This document shows, one piece after another, positions 7,378-15,994 of a DNA stretch of 33,628 nucleotides (position 1 is the first letter of the stretch; every line of letters starts with the position of its first letter). This DNA is from Acidobacteriota bacterium (lineage in GTDB: Bacteria > Actinomycetota > Acidimicrobiia > Acidimicrobiales > Ilumatobacteraceae), in contig JAGWXX010000011.1 of assembly GCA_018969685.1 (NCBI GenBank), positions 1-33,628 of the forward strand, written 5' to 3'. Under the pieces are notes generated by a model. That model ran no database searches, was not told the DNA's origin, and saw only the letters and a list, made by a program, of their open reading frames with translations. The position numbers were made by a program, and so were the translations under genes.

Positions 7378-8709
7378 CTATGTCGGACTCGTCAGCACCA
7401 GCACGGCACTCGCCCCGAGCACGGCGACCCCGGTGCCGATCTCGGCGAGCGCAAGCCGGACGAGCGCACCGCGGTCGGCGGGGACGGTGTGCGTTGGTCG
7501 GCGCCGCACGAGCGACGCGAGCACCACCATTCCTGCGACGAACACCAGCTTGACGGCGAGGATCGTGCCGTGCCGGCCCGAGGGAACGCCGCTGTGCAGG
7601 CGCAGTGCCTGCGCAGTGCCGGTCGCGACGAGGACGGCGACCGACCACGACGCGACCGAGCCGAACCGCCGCAGCGCGCGCTGCAGGTCGGTGTCGGAGA
7701 GGTGACGCGCGACCGCGCCGAACGTCACGGCCAGCCCGCCGAGCCAGGCGCCCATCGCAGCAGAGTGCGCGACGTCGAGCGGCACGCCGAGCCACGGAGT
7801 CCCCTCCGATCGGGGATGGCCCACCCACGAGACGGTCGTCGCCATGACGAGCACGGCTGCCGAGGCGGTGCCGTAGCCGGCGGTGCCGGTCGGGCTGAAC
7901 GTGGCGAAGGTGAGGCAGGCCGCCGCCAGGACTCCGGCGGCGACGCGCAGCAGGAGCATGGTGCCGGGGACGGTGGCGAGCACGTCGGCGAGCGGCACGC
8001 CGCCACCTGCCGTGGCATCGACGGCGAAGGCCGCGAGCTCCAGCACCGGGGCGATCGCCACCGTCGCGAGGATGGCGCGCCCCACCTTCGATCGGCGGAC
8101 GAGCCGGATGGCTCCGTGGGCCACGGCGAAGTCGGTGGCCAGCACGCCGAAGGCGAAGGCGAGTGCGGCGAGCGTCAGGAGCCTGACGAGCCACCGCACC
8201 GCTGCGGGAGTGCCGCCGCCGTCGGTGTCGGCGTCGCCGTCGTCGAGGGGTGTTTCGGAGGTCGGCGCGGCGGAGGTGTCGGCAGGAACCGTGGATGCGA
8301 CGGCGACGGTCGTGCCCGTCGTGGCGTCCGGCACGGTCGTCTCCGCAGTCGGCACGGGTGCAGCGACGACGAACGACACGCGTCCGGAGATGACGTGCCC
8401 GTCCGTGCCCACCAGTCGCCAGCGCGCGGTGTAGGCACCCGACAGTGGTGTCGGGAGGTCGAAGACGACGTCGCGCGCCGACGCGCCGTGGCGCGGCGAC
8501 GGCAGGGGCGTGCGCGCGCCGTCGGGGCCCTGCAGGACGCCGCTTGCCGAGTCGATCGGCACGTCCTTGTCGAACGTGACGGTCCACGTCGGGGGCGACG
8601 CGTCGAGCACCGCGCCGTCCGCCGGATCGCTCGACTCGAGGGTGTTGTGCGCGGACGCGGAGCCGCCCCCTGCGAGCCACACCAGTGCAGCGACGGTCGC
8701 GGCGACCAC
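7378..8709 (-). CDS. Copper resistance protein, CopC-CopD fusion (YcnJ-like)
   Basis: A membrane protein of 443 residues from GTG 8709. After a signal peptide ending SASA comes a mature N-terminal histidine (HNTLESSDPADG), as in CopC proteins, where the terminal amine and His bind copper(II). The CopC domain (about residues 21-115) ends in TDGHVISGRVSF with its conserved His. A Thr/Ala/Asp-rich linker (about 120-165) leads to a CopD domain with about eight helices, including the AHSAAMGAWLGGLA motif. It probably imports or handles copper across the membrane. The start is uncertain. From GTG 8709 the leader lacks basic residues; a CTG at 8778, overlapping the dxs stop as CTGA, would add 23 residues with several arginines. 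Confidence 0.85.
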   Translation of the reverse strand: MVAATVAALVWLAGGGSASAHNTLESSDPADGAVLDASPPTWTVTFDKDVPIDSASGVLQGPDGARTPLPSPRHGASARDVVFDLPTPLSGAYTARWRLVGTDGHVISGRVSFVVAAPVPTAETTVPDATTGTTVAVASTVPADTSAAPTSETPLDDGDADTDGGGTPAAVRWLVRLLTLAALAFAFGVLATDFAVAHGAIRLVRRSKVGRAILATVAIAPVLELAAFAVDATAGGGVPLADVLATVPGTMLLLRVAAGVLAAACLTFATFSPTGTAGYGTASAAVLVMATTVSWVGHPRSEGTPWLGVPLDVAHSAAMGAWLGGLAVTFGAVARHLSDTDLQRALRRFGSVASWSVAVLVATGTAQALRLHSGVPSGRHGTILAVKLVFVAGMVVLASLVRRRPTHTVPADRGALVRLALAEIGTGVAVLGASAVLVLTSPT

Positions 8710-8774
8710 GGCCCGCCCCGCTGGTCGCGGCGTGGCGCCGTGTCGGGATGCGGCGCACGCGGCCGCGGGGAGGG

Positions 8775-10727
8775 TCAGGACAGGAGGCTCCGGGCCGTGC
8801 GGGCGATGCCGTCGGCGTCGAGGCCGAGCCGCGCGAGGATCGCGTCGGGCTTGGCGTGCGGAATGAACGAGGTGGGGATGCCGAGCACGTCGACCGGCAC
8901 GGCTGCACCGCGCGGTCCGTTGCGGAGCGAGGACGCGATCGACTGGCCGATGCCGCCGTCGCGAATGCCGTCCTCGACCGTCACGACGGCGGCGTGCCGT
9001 GACGCATCGGCCAGCATCCCCTCGTCCAGCGGGGCGCAGCAGCGCACGTCCCACACCGTCGCCTCGATGCCGTCGCGCGCGAGGATCTCCGCCGCTGCGA
9101 GGGCCGGGCCGACCATCTTCCCGATCGCGAGGATGCACGGACCGGATCCGTCCGCCGGTCCGCTGCGCAGGCGCCGTGCCGCCGTGCCGCTGCCCACCTC
9201 GTCGTCGGCGACCGAGCGCGCCACGCCCTTCGGGTAGCGGATGACCACTGGACCGGCGTCGGCGAGTGCGATGGCGTCGTGCAGCATCCGCTGCAGCTCC
9301 TGCACGCTGGACGGGGCGAGGACCCGCATGCCGGGAACCTTCGACAGCAGGGCGAGGTCGTAGATGCCGTGGTGACTGGGGCCGTCGTCGCCGGTGATGC
9401 CGGCGCGGTCGAGGCAGAACACGACGGGCAGCCGGTGCAGCGCGACGTCGTAGACCACCTGATCCCAGGCGCGGTTGAGGAAGGTCGAGTACAGGGCCAC
9501 GACGGGTCGCATGCCCCCGAGCGCCATGCCGGCTGCGGCGGTCACCGCGTGCTGCTCGGCGATGCCGACGTCGAAGAACCGGTCGGGGTACTGCTCCTGG
9601 AAGCCGATGAGCCCCGTGGGACCGGGCATCGCGGCGGTGATGGCGGCGACACGGTGGTCGCCTCCGGCGATCTTCAGGATCGCATCGGAGAAGGCCTGCG
9701 TATAGCCCGTGGGCACCGACTTCGGCGGTCCGCTGACGGGGTCGAACACCGGGGCGTCGTGGAGGTGCTTCTCGTCGTCGTCCTCCGCCGGCGGATAGCC
9801 GCGTCCCTTCTGCGTGACGACGTGCACCACGATCGGCCCCTCGTCGACGCGGAGGCGCGCGCCCTCGAGCGCGTGCTCGAGCGCGGCGAGATCGTGGCCG
9901 TCGATCGGGCCGACGTACCGCACGCCGAGCGCCTCGAAGAACGCAGGCGGCTGGAGGAACTCGCGCACCCCCTTCTTGAAGGCCTCGAGGCCGCGCTCGG
10001 CCTGCGGGCCGACGACGGGGAGCTCTCGGAGGAACCGCTCGAGGCGGCGCTGCCGCCGGAGGTAGACGGGGTTGAGGCGGATGTCGGTGAGCTTGTGCGC
10101 GAGGCTCTCGGTGAGGCGCTCGACGGAGCGCTTCGGGGCGTGCTCGTCGTCGTCGTCCGCCGCGCGGTAGAGGTTGGAGACCGTCGGTGCGTAGCTGCGC
10201 CCGTTGTCGTTGAGGACGACGATCACGCGCTTGCCGCTGTGGCCGAGGTTGTTGAGCGCCTCGTAGGCCATGCCCCCGGTCATCGAGCCGTCGCCGATGA
10301 CGGCGACGACGTGCCGGCGGTCGGGCGCCAGCCCCTGGTCGCGGGCGACGGCGAGCCCGTACGCGTAGCTGAGCACGGTGCTGGCGTGGCTGTTCTCGAT
10401 CAGGTCGTGCGCGCTCTCCTCGCGGCTCGGATAGCCGGAGATGCCGCCCGCCTGGCGCAGCGCGGAGAACCCGCCGGCGCGGCCCGTGACGATCTTGTGG
10501 ACGTAGGCCTGGTGGCCGGTGTCCCACAGGATCGCGTCGCGGGGCGAGTCGAACACCCGGTGCAGCGCCAGCGTCAGCTCGACCGCGCCGAGGTTGGAGC
10601 CGAGGTGGCCGCCGGTGACGGCGACGGCGTCGACGATGAATTGGCGGATCTCCTCTGCCAATTCGGCCATCTGCGCATGGTCGAGCGCCCGCAGATCGGA
10701 CGGCTGACGAATGTCCCGGAGCGCCAC
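8775..10727 (-). CDS. dxs: 1-deoxy-D-xylulose-5-phosphate synthase
   Basis: A 650-residue thiamine diphosphate enzyme that condenses pyruvate with glyceraldehyde 3-phosphate, the first step of the MEP isoprenoid pathway. Visible features are GGHLGSNLG (H41), WDTGHQAY (H72), the TPP/Mg motif GDGSMTGG (145-152) with N159-N160, and the central DGHD. The transketolase-type pyrimidine domain has GIAEQHAV with the catalytic Glu, and RAGITGDDGPSHHG follows. The length is normal. GTG 10727 has TAGCGT six bases upstream. The PAP2-family gene ends 21 bases upstream on the same strand, so both read-through and a local promoter are possible. Confidence 0.97.
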   Translation of the reverse strand: MALRDIRQPSDLRALDHAQMAELAEEIRQFIVDAVAVTGGHLGSNLGAVELTLALHRVFDSPRDAILWDTGHQAYVHKIVTGRAGGFSALRQAGGISGYPSREESAHDLIENSHASTVLSYAYGLAVARDQGLAPDRRHVVAVIGDGSMTGGMAYEALNNLGHSGKRVIVVLNDNGRSYAPTVSNLYRAADDDDEHAPKRSVERLTESLAHKLTDIRLNPVYLRRQRRLERFLRELPVVGPQAERGLEAFKKGVREFLQPPAFFEALGVRYVGPIDGHDLAALEHALEGARLRVDEGPIVVHVVTQKGRGYPPAEDDDEKHLHDAPVFDPVSGPPKSVPTGYTQAFSDAILKIAGGDHRVAAITAAMPGPTGLIGFQEQYPDRFFDVGIAEQHAVTAAAGMALGGMRPVVALYSTFLNRAWDQVVYDVALHRLPVVFCLDRAGITGDDGPSHHGIYDLALLSKVPGMRVLAPSSVQELQRMLHDAIALADAGPVVIRYPKGVARSVADDEVGSGTAARRLRSGPADGSGPCILAIGKMVGPALAAAEILARDGIEATVWDVRCCAPLDEGMLADASRHAAVVTVEDGIRDGGIGQSIASSLRNGPRGAAVPVDVLGIPTSFIPHAKPDAILARLGLDADGIARTARSLLS

Positions 10728-10733
10728 GGGGCA

Positions 10734-10739
10734 ACGCTA
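10734..10739 (-). promoter_or_regulatory. -10 element for dxs (leaderless)
   Basis: TAGCGT lies six bases before the dxs GTG and within the 21-base gap after the PAP2-family gene. Confidence 0.5.
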
Positions 10740-10748
10740 CCGGTCGGC

Positions 10749-11615
10749 TCAGGAGGGGACGGTGGCGTGCTCCCGATCGAGCCGGCGCTGGTTCCACCGG
10801 TGTATCCGCGCGCCGATGGCGAGGCCGGTTGCGAACGCGGCGACTCCGCCGAGACCGTCCAGCCAGTAGTGGTTCCCGGTGACGATGATGCAGAAGAGGG
10901 TGAGCGCGGGATATGCGAACAGTGCCGCGCGCATCCATCGTCGCCGCGCGAGAGGCCACATCGCGAAGACGCACCACGTCGCCCAGCCGACGTGCAGCGA
11001 GGGCATGGCGGCGTACTGGTTGGAGATGACGGCGGCCGGTCCCTCGCTGAAGTTCCACGGGCCGCCGAACTCGGCGACGGTGTCGACGAAGCCGAAGTTC
11101 TCCGCCCCGTTGTAATTGCGCATCTCGTGCTGGATGCAGGCCCCGCCGAATCCGTCGGGCGGGCACGGCGCGTCGAGCAGCCGCGGCGGCATGAGCGGGA
11201 AGAAGACGAAGCCGAGGATGGCGAGCGCGGTCATCGCCGCGAGGGCGTTGCGCCACAGCGGGAACACATCCGGCCGCTTGAGGAAGAGCATCGCGAAGAC
11301 GCCGAGGGTGACGACGAAGTGCGCGGTGCCGTAGTACGTGTTCATCGCGGTGACCAGCCAGTCGACGCCGACGAAGAGGTCCTGGATGGTCTCCTCGTGG
11401 TACAGCCCGAGGGCGCGCTCGATGCGGATCACCCGGACCGCGTTGGTGAACGAGTGCAGCGGCACGTCGACGCCGCTCACGAGGGCCGAGCCGAACTGGT
11501 TCCTGATCGACGTGTAGGTGGCGTAGAACGCGCCGACGATCAGCGCCTCCTTCCACCACCGCGTGCGGTGGGCGCGCGGAAGGGTTCCCGCGACCGGTTC
11601 GGCGAGCGCGTCCAC
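10749..11615 (-). CDS. PAP2-superfamily membrane phosphatase/transferase (inositol-phosphoceramide-synthase-like)
   Basis: A 288-residue polytopic membrane protein from GTG 11615. The lipid phosphatase-type motifs are PSLH at residues 205-208 (H208) and GNHYWLD at 247-253 (H249, D253). Membrane segments are seen around 22-38, 97-113, 126-146, 210-224, 230-246 and 254-270. The spacing and the TGNHYWLD form resemble the Aur1/IPCS-like branch, whose bacterial members may transfer or hydrolyse phospholipid or phosphoinositol head groups; the substrate is unknown. The start is uncertain: TTG 11624 and ATG 11687 are in frame, and the ATG would overlap the tldD start. dxs follows downstream. Confidence 0.78.
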   Translation of the reverse strand: MDALAEPVAGTLPRAHRTRWWKEALIVGAFYATYTSIRNQFGSALVSGVDVPLHSFTNAVRVIRIERALGLYHEETIQDLFVGVDWLVTAMNTYYGTAHFVVTLGVFAMLFLKRPDVFPLWRNALAAMTALAILGFVFFPLMPPRLLDAPCPPDGFGGACIQHEMRNYNGAENFGFVDTVAEFGGPWNFSEGPAAVISNQYAAMPSLHVGWATWCVFAMWPLARRRWMRAALFAYPALTLFCIIVTGNHYWLDGLGGVAAFATGLAIGARIHRWNQRRLDREHATVPS

Positions 11616-11673
11616 GGCATGCAAGGTTAGGACTCGGTCGGGCACGACGAAGCCCCGCGCGAACACCCGTTGG

Positions 11674-11679
11674 TACGAT
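11674..11679 (+). promoter_or_regulatory. -10 element for tldD (leaderless)
   Basis: TACGAT, within the extended form TGGTACGAT, is six bases before the ATG at 11686. No Shine-Dalgarno sequence is visible. Confidence 0.55.
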
Positions 11680-11685
11680 TCGGCC

Positions 11686-13092
11686 ATGCCGAACGATCTC
11701 CTCGTCGATCCCGATGTCGTCTCCCTGGTGCTGGATGCGGGGCGGGCGACCGGTGCCGAGTTCGCCGAGGTCTTCGTGGAGGACAAGCGTTCGACCTCGG
11801 CAGGGCTGGACGATGGCCGGGTCGAGCAGGTCACCAGCGGCCGGACCCGGGGTGCGGGCATCCGGGTGGTCGCCGGCGAGACCACGGGCTTTGCGTACAC
11901 GTCCGACCTGAGCGAGCGGGGCCTCGTTGCAGCGGCGCAGGCTGCCGCGGCGGCGGCCCGGCAGGGCGGTGGAGGCGTGCGGGCGGTTGCCCTCGGACCG
12001 CTCGTGCAGCACCCGGTCAACGACGTGCGGATCGACCCGCGCGAGGTCGCAAAGATCCGCAAGGTCGAGCTGCTGCAGCGTGCCGACGAGGCGGCGAGGG
12101 CCGTCGACGGTGCGGTCGTGCAGGTCAGCGCCGGCTACGGCGATTCGGTGCGGCAGATCCTCGTCGCCAACTCCGACGGCGTGCTCGCGGCCGACCGGCA
12201 GGTGCGCACGCTGTTCCGCATCAGCGTGGTCGCCAACGGCGATCTCGGCATGCAGACGGGCTACGAGTCGCTGGGGCACACCATCGGGTTCGAGGTGTTC
12301 GACGACGCGGACGTGGCCGAGCTCGCCGAGCGCGCGGCACGGCAGGCGCTCGTGAAGCTGAAGGCGCGTCCGGCACCGTCCGGCACGCTGCCCGTCGTCA
12401 TCCGCCAGGGCACGGGCGGCGTGCTGTTCCACGAGGCGTGCGGCCACGGGCTCGAGGCGGACCTCGTCGCGAAGGGTGCGAGCGTCTACCGCGGCAAGGT
12501 CGGCGAACTCGTCGCGTCGCCGCTGGTCACGTTGATCGACGACGGATCGATGGGCGGCGAGTGGGGTGCGATCGGCATCGACGACGAGGGGCATCCGTCG
12601 CAGCGCAACGTCCTCATCCAGGACGGCGTGCTCACCGACTACATGTGGGACTACCTGCGCGCGCGTCGGGAGGGCCGTGCACAGAGCGGCAACGGCAGGC
12701 GCGAGTCGTATGCCGACCTGCCGATGGTCCGCATGACGAACACGTTCGTCACCAATGGTGCCGACGATCCGGACGACATCGTCCGGGCGACCGACCACGG
12801 CGTGTACGTCGCCAAGCTGGGCGGCGGCCAGGTCGACACCGCGAGCGGCGACTTCGTGTTCGGCATGGTCGAGGCCTACCTCATCGAGGACGGGAGGATC
12901 ACCGAGCCGCTGCGCGAGGGCAACCTGATCGGCAATGGACCGCAGGTGTTGCGCGACATCGACATGCTCGGCAACGACTTCGCGATGGGCAACCCCGGCA
13001 CCTGCGGCAAGGACGGCCAGGGCGTGCCCGTGGGCGACGGGCAGCCGACCCTCCGCGTGAAGGCGCTGACGGTCGGCGGCACCGCAGCATGA
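11686..13092 (+). CDS. tldD: Metallopeptidase TldD
   Basis: A 468-residue TldD protein. The zinc-binding HExxxH motif is HEACGH at residues 249-254, followed by GLEAD. The conserved GxVxxGGGQVDT region and the C-terminal GTCGKDGQG are also present. TldD pairs with TldE to form a heterodimeric protease that degrades unfolded peptides and, in some bacteria, matures RiPP precursors or processes antitoxins. tldE follows with an ATGA overlap, so the subunits are coupled. No RiPP precursor is recognisable nearby, so a housekeeping role is the simpler reading. The ATG at 11686 was chosen because a -10 element lies six bases upstream and the protein starts normally there. Confidence 0.93.
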   Translation: MPNDLLVDPDVVSLVLDAGRATGAEFAEVFVEDKRSTSAGLDDGRVEQVTSGRTRGAGIRVVAGETTGFAYTSDLSERGLVAAAQAAAAAARQGGGGVRAVALGPLVQHPVNDVRIDPREVAKIRKVELLQRADEAARAVDGAVVQVSAGYGDSVRQILVANSDGVLAADRQVRTLFRISVVANGDLGMQTGYESLGHTIGFEVFDDADVAELAERAARQALVKLKARPAPSGTLPVVIRQGTGGVLFHEACGHGLEADLVAKGASVYRGKVGELVASPLVTLIDDGSMGGEWGAIGIDDEGHPSQRNVLIQDGVLTDYMWDYLRARREGRAQSGNGRRESYADLPMVRMTNTFVTNGADDPDDIVRATDHGVYVAKLGGGQVDTASGDFVFGMVEAYLIEDGRITEPLREGNLIGNGPQVLRDIDMLGNDFAMGNPGTCGKDGQGVPVGDGQPTLRVKALTVGGTAA

Positions 13093-14441
13093 CGGTCGGC
13101 GTCCCCGAGCTGCAGGCGATCGCCGACCGGGTGGTCGCGCAGGCCGCCCCCGGCGAGCAGGTCGAGGCATTCGTGATGCGCGGCGGCGAGACCGCCGTGC
13201 GCGTGTACGAGGGCGAGGTGGAGCACTTCGTGTCGGCGCAGAGCGAGGGCGTCGGCATCCGCATCATCCGCGACGGCCGCACCGGCTTCGCGCACGCGGC
13301 CTCGCTCGGCGAGGATGCGATCGCCGAGGTGCTCGCCGAGGCGCGCGACAACTCGGCCTTCGGCACGCCCGACGACTGGGCGGGACTGGCCGTGCCGGAC
13401 GGGGTGCCCCAGGTGCCGCAGAAGTTCTGGGACGACGATCTGGCCGCATACCCGACCGGCGACAAGATCGAGATCGCAAAGGCGCTCGAGCGCCTCGCGC
13501 TGGCCGCCGACCCGCGCGTGCGCGTGGAGGACTGCAACTACGACGACGACTGGGGCGAGGTCGCGGTGTCGACGACCACCGGCATCCGCGAGAGCGGCCG
13601 GGGCAATTCCTGCTACGTCTCGGTGAGCACGCTCGCCGACGACGGCGACGAGACCCAGACCGGGTTCGGGTTCGCCGTCGGCGACTCGCCGCGGGAGTTC
13701 GACCTCGGCAAGGCGGCCCGCGAGGCCGCGGAGCGAGCGACGCGGCTGCTCGGCGCCGTCAAGCCGCCCAGCAAGCGCACGACGGTGGTGCTCGATCCGT
13801 TCGTCACCTCCCAGTTCCTCAGCGTGGTGTCGTCGACGCTCAACGGCGAGAGCGTCGCAAAGGGGCGCAGCCTCTTTGCGGGCCGCCTCGGCGAGGCGGT
13901 GGCGAACCCGATGGTCACGCTGGTCGACGACCCGACCGATGCGCGCGCCTACACGGCGACGGACATCGACGGCGAGGGTCTCGCGGCGCGGCGAAACGTG
14001 CTCATCGACGGCGGCACGCTGCGCATGTTCGTGCACTCCTCGTACAGCGCCCGGCGCATGGGCACGTCCAGCACCGGCAACGCCGTGCGGGGCGGCTATG
14101 CATCGTCGCCCGGCGTCGGGTGCCTGGCGCTGCAGCTCGTGCCCGGCACGCTCGACCAGGCGGCGCTCATCGCGGGCATCGACGAGGGCGTGCTGGTGCA
14201 GTCGGTGTCGGGCATGCACTCGGGCGTCAACCCGATCAGCGGCGACTTCTCGACCGGGGCGTCGGGCATGCTCATCCGCAACGGTGCGGTGGCCGAGCCG
14301 GTGCGTGAGTTCACCATCGCCAGCACGCTGCAGCGCATGCTGCTCGACGTGGCGGCCATCGGCGGCGACGTCGACTGGCTCCCGATGCGCGCGGCGGGCA
14401 TGTCGCTCGTCATCCGCGACGTGACCATGAGCGGCTCGTAG
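13089..14441 (+). CDS. tldE: Metallopeptidase partner TldE (PmbA)
   Basis: A 450-residue TldD/PmbA-family protein lacking the HExxxH motif, as expected for the non-catalytic TldE subunit. It shares with TldD the N-terminal fold (EAFVMRGGETAVRVYEGEVE, residues about 28-47) and the central VVLDPFVTSQFL region. The late GVNPISGDFSTGASG segment is typical of PmbA. The ATG overlaps the tldD stop as ATGA. Together the two form the TldDE peptidase. An undecaprenyl-diphosphatase gene begins 19 bases after the stop but has its own -10 element. Confidence 0.92.
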   Translation: MTVGVPELQAIADRVVAQAAPGEQVEAFVMRGGETAVRVYEGEVEHFVSAQSEGVGIRIIRDGRTGFAHAASLGEDAIAEVLAEARDNSAFGTPDDWAGLAVPDGVPQVPQKFWDDDLAAYPTGDKIEIAKALERLALAADPRVRVEDCNYDDDWGEVAVSTTTGIRESGRGNSCYVSVSTLADDGDETQTGFGFAVGDSPREFDLGKAAREAAERATRLLGAVKPPSKRTTVVLDPFVTSQFLSVVSSTLNGESVAKGRSLFAGRLGEAVANPMVTLVDDPTDARAYTATDIDGEGLAARRNVLIDGGTLRMFVHSSYSARRMGTSSTGNAVRGGYASSPGVGCLALQLVPGTLDQAALIAGIDEGVLVQSVSGMHSGVNPISGDFSTGASGMLIRNGAVAEPVREFTIASTLQRMLLDVAAIGGDVDWLPMRAAGMSLVIRDVTMSGS

Positions 14442-14448
14442 CAGCGAA

Positions 14449-14454
14449 TACCGT
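14449..14454 (+). promoter_or_regulatory. -10 element for uppP (leaderless)
   Basis: TACCGT is six bases before the uppP GTG at 14461, in the 19-base gap after tldE. Confidence 0.5.
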
Positions 14455-14460
14455 GGTTCC

Positions 14461-15294
14461 GTGCCGCTGCTCCATGCCCTCGTGCTCGGCATCGTCCAGG
14501 GGCTGACGGAGTTCCTGCCGATCTCCTCCAGCGGGCACCTGCGGCTGGTGCCGTGGCTCTTCGGGTGGGAGGAGCCGGTGAGCCCGTCCGTGCGGCTCGC
14601 GTTCGACACCTCCTTGCACCTCGGCACGCTGGTCGCGGTGCTCTTCTACCTGCGACGGGAGGTCGTCCCGTACGTCCGCCACGGCATCGGACTCGTCGTC
14701 CGACCCCGGTCGTGCGACAGGCGCACCGGCGTCCGTGCGTGGCTCCTTGTCGCGTCGGCGGTGCCCGCCGGGGTGGCTGGCGTCGCCGGTGAGGACTGGA
14801 TCGGCGAGCGCCTCGGCGCACCCGCGGCGGTCGCCGTGACGCTGATCGTGTTCGGGCTGGTGCTGCTCGTCGCCGACCGTGCATCGGGCTCGCGCGGCAC
14901 GGACGACTTCGGGTGGCGCGACTCGCTGGTGCTCGGGCTCGCGCAGGTGCTGGCACTGAACCCCGGGACGTCGAGATCGGGGATCACGATCACCGCGGCC
15001 CGCCTGCGCGGCATGTCGCGCGACGCGGCCGCGCGCGCCAGCTTCCTGATGAGCATCCCCATCATCGGCGGCGCCGTGACGTTCCAGTTGGCGTCGCTGG
15101 TGCGCGACGGCGTGCCGGAGGGGTTCGCGGGGGCGATGGCCGTCGGGATCGTCGCGGCGGCGGTGTCCGGATGGGCCGCGATGGCGGGGATGATCCGGAT
15201 GCTCCGCACCCGGGCGTTCACCGGGTTCGTCGCCTACCGCGTCGTGCTGGGCGCGGGTGTGCTGCTGCTGCTCGCGACGCCCTGGTGGTCGTGA
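14461..15294 (+). CDS. uppP: Undecaprenyl-diphosphatase (BacA/UppP)
   Basis: A 277-residue polytopic membrane enzyme that dephosphorylates undecaprenyl diphosphate to recycle the lipid carrier of cell-wall synthesis; overproduction of family members gives bacitracin resistance. The two family signatures are clear: QGLTEFLPISSSGH at residues 13-26, with the catalytic Glu and Ser/His, and LNPGTSRSGITI around 164-175 with the conserved Arg. Length and about eight helices match the family. The GTG start has TACCGT six bases upstream. The gene ends four bases from the convergent SAF-domain gene. Confidence 0.96.
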   Translation: MPLLHALVLGIVQGLTEFLPISSSGHLRLVPWLFGWEEPVSPSVRLAFDTSLHLGTLVAVLFYLRREVVPYVRHGIGLVVRPRSCDRRTGVRAWLLVASAVPAGVAGVAGEDWIGERLGAPAAVAVTLIVFGLVLLVADRASGSRGTDDFGWRDSLVLGLAQVLALNPGTSRSGITITAARLRGMSRDAAARASFLMSIPIIGGAVTFQLASLVRDGVPEGFAGAMAVGIVAAAVSGWAAMAGMIRMLRTRAFTGFVAYRVVLGAGVLLLLATPWWS

Positions 15295-15298
15295 CCCG

Positions 15299-15967
15299 TT
15301 AGCCGCCGCCGGCGAGGGTGGCCTCGCCGGCCGCCGCGGCGGTGGCGACTGCGGGTGCCGATTCCGCGGGCACCGCCACCACGATTCCGCCCTCGGTGAC
15401 GTCGATGACGACCGCACCCGCGGCGAGCACTGCCGAGCCCGCGATGACGTCGACGAGCGCACCGGGCTCGAGCGGCGGAAACGCGCCGCGCCCTGCGATC
15501 GCGACGGTGCGCCATCCGTCGGGCAGGTTCGCGCCCTCCGATGCGAGGTCGGCGGCGGTCAGCACTTCTCCGGGGGCGACGTGCTGGCGCAGCACGGCGT
15601 CCACCGGAACGACGGTGAGCGCGGTTGAGGGCACCGCGGCCGCGGGGAGCGACCGCAGGACGACGGTCGCTGTTGCCACCGAGTCGCCGGGCGCGAGGGG
15701 TGCGACCGCCACCGCGACGCGGACCGTGCGGCCGAGCGCCTCGGAGGCCGACACCAGGTTGGCGAGCAGCGCGGCGGTGGACGCCGTCGCGACGATGCCG
15801 AGCGAGACCGATGCGCCCACTTGGCGGCGGGTGCTGCGCCGGAGCGCGCGCACCTGTGCGCTGCACTGCGCAGCCGTGCGCCGGATGATCCACCGGACCG
15901 CAACCTCGAGCCGGGAGGGATCGCGCGGATCGTCGGTGGATGGCGTGCGGCGCAGCACGGACGGCAT
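15299..15967 (-). CDS. SAF-domain membrane-anchored protein
   Basis: A 222-residue protein with a basic N-terminal cytoplasmic stretch (residues 1-50, many Arg), one membrane helix (about 51-72) and an external SAF-like domain (about 82-142). The SAF domain contains VAVAPLAPGDSV, a pattern repeated near HVAPGEVLTAADL. SAF domains occur in CpaB/RcpC pilus proteins and FlgA. In actinobacteria, SAF proteins commonly sit beside fmdB and galU, as here, without pilus genes. The function is unknown; cell-envelope binding is a guess. It is 27 bases downstream of the fmdB-like gene and probably co-transcribed with it. Confidence 0.75.
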   Translation of the reverse strand: MPSVLRRTPSTDDPRDPSRLEVAVRWIIRRTAAQCSAQVRALRRSTRRQVGASVSLGIVATASTAALLANLVSASEALGRTVRVAVAVAPLAPGDSVATATVVLRSLPAAAVPSTALTVVPVDAVLRQHVAPGEVLTAADLASEGANLPDGWRTVAIAGRGAFPPLEPGALVDVIAGSAVLAAGAVVIDVTEGGIVVAVPAESAPAVATAAAAGEATLAGGG

Positions 15968-15994
15968 GTGTGCGCCGGAGTGCCGGCGCCGCGG

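Noticed and set aside
11616-11687. ATG 11687 (minus) as the PAP2-family start
   Set aside because: It would overlap the tldD start codon, has no ribosome site, and adds residues not resembling a membrane protein N-terminus. GTG 11615 or TTG 11624 is preferred, with some doubt.
7378-13170. A nearly 5.8-kb open frame on the minus strand and several other multi-kilobase open frames opposite real genes (for example 1830-4877 minus, 11670-13088 plus)
   Set aside because: They are stop-free because of high G+C, are dominated by Arg/Ala/Pro/Gly/His, and run through confidently identified genes such as dxs, tldD and mnmA. Only the 7378-8709 part encodes a real protein.
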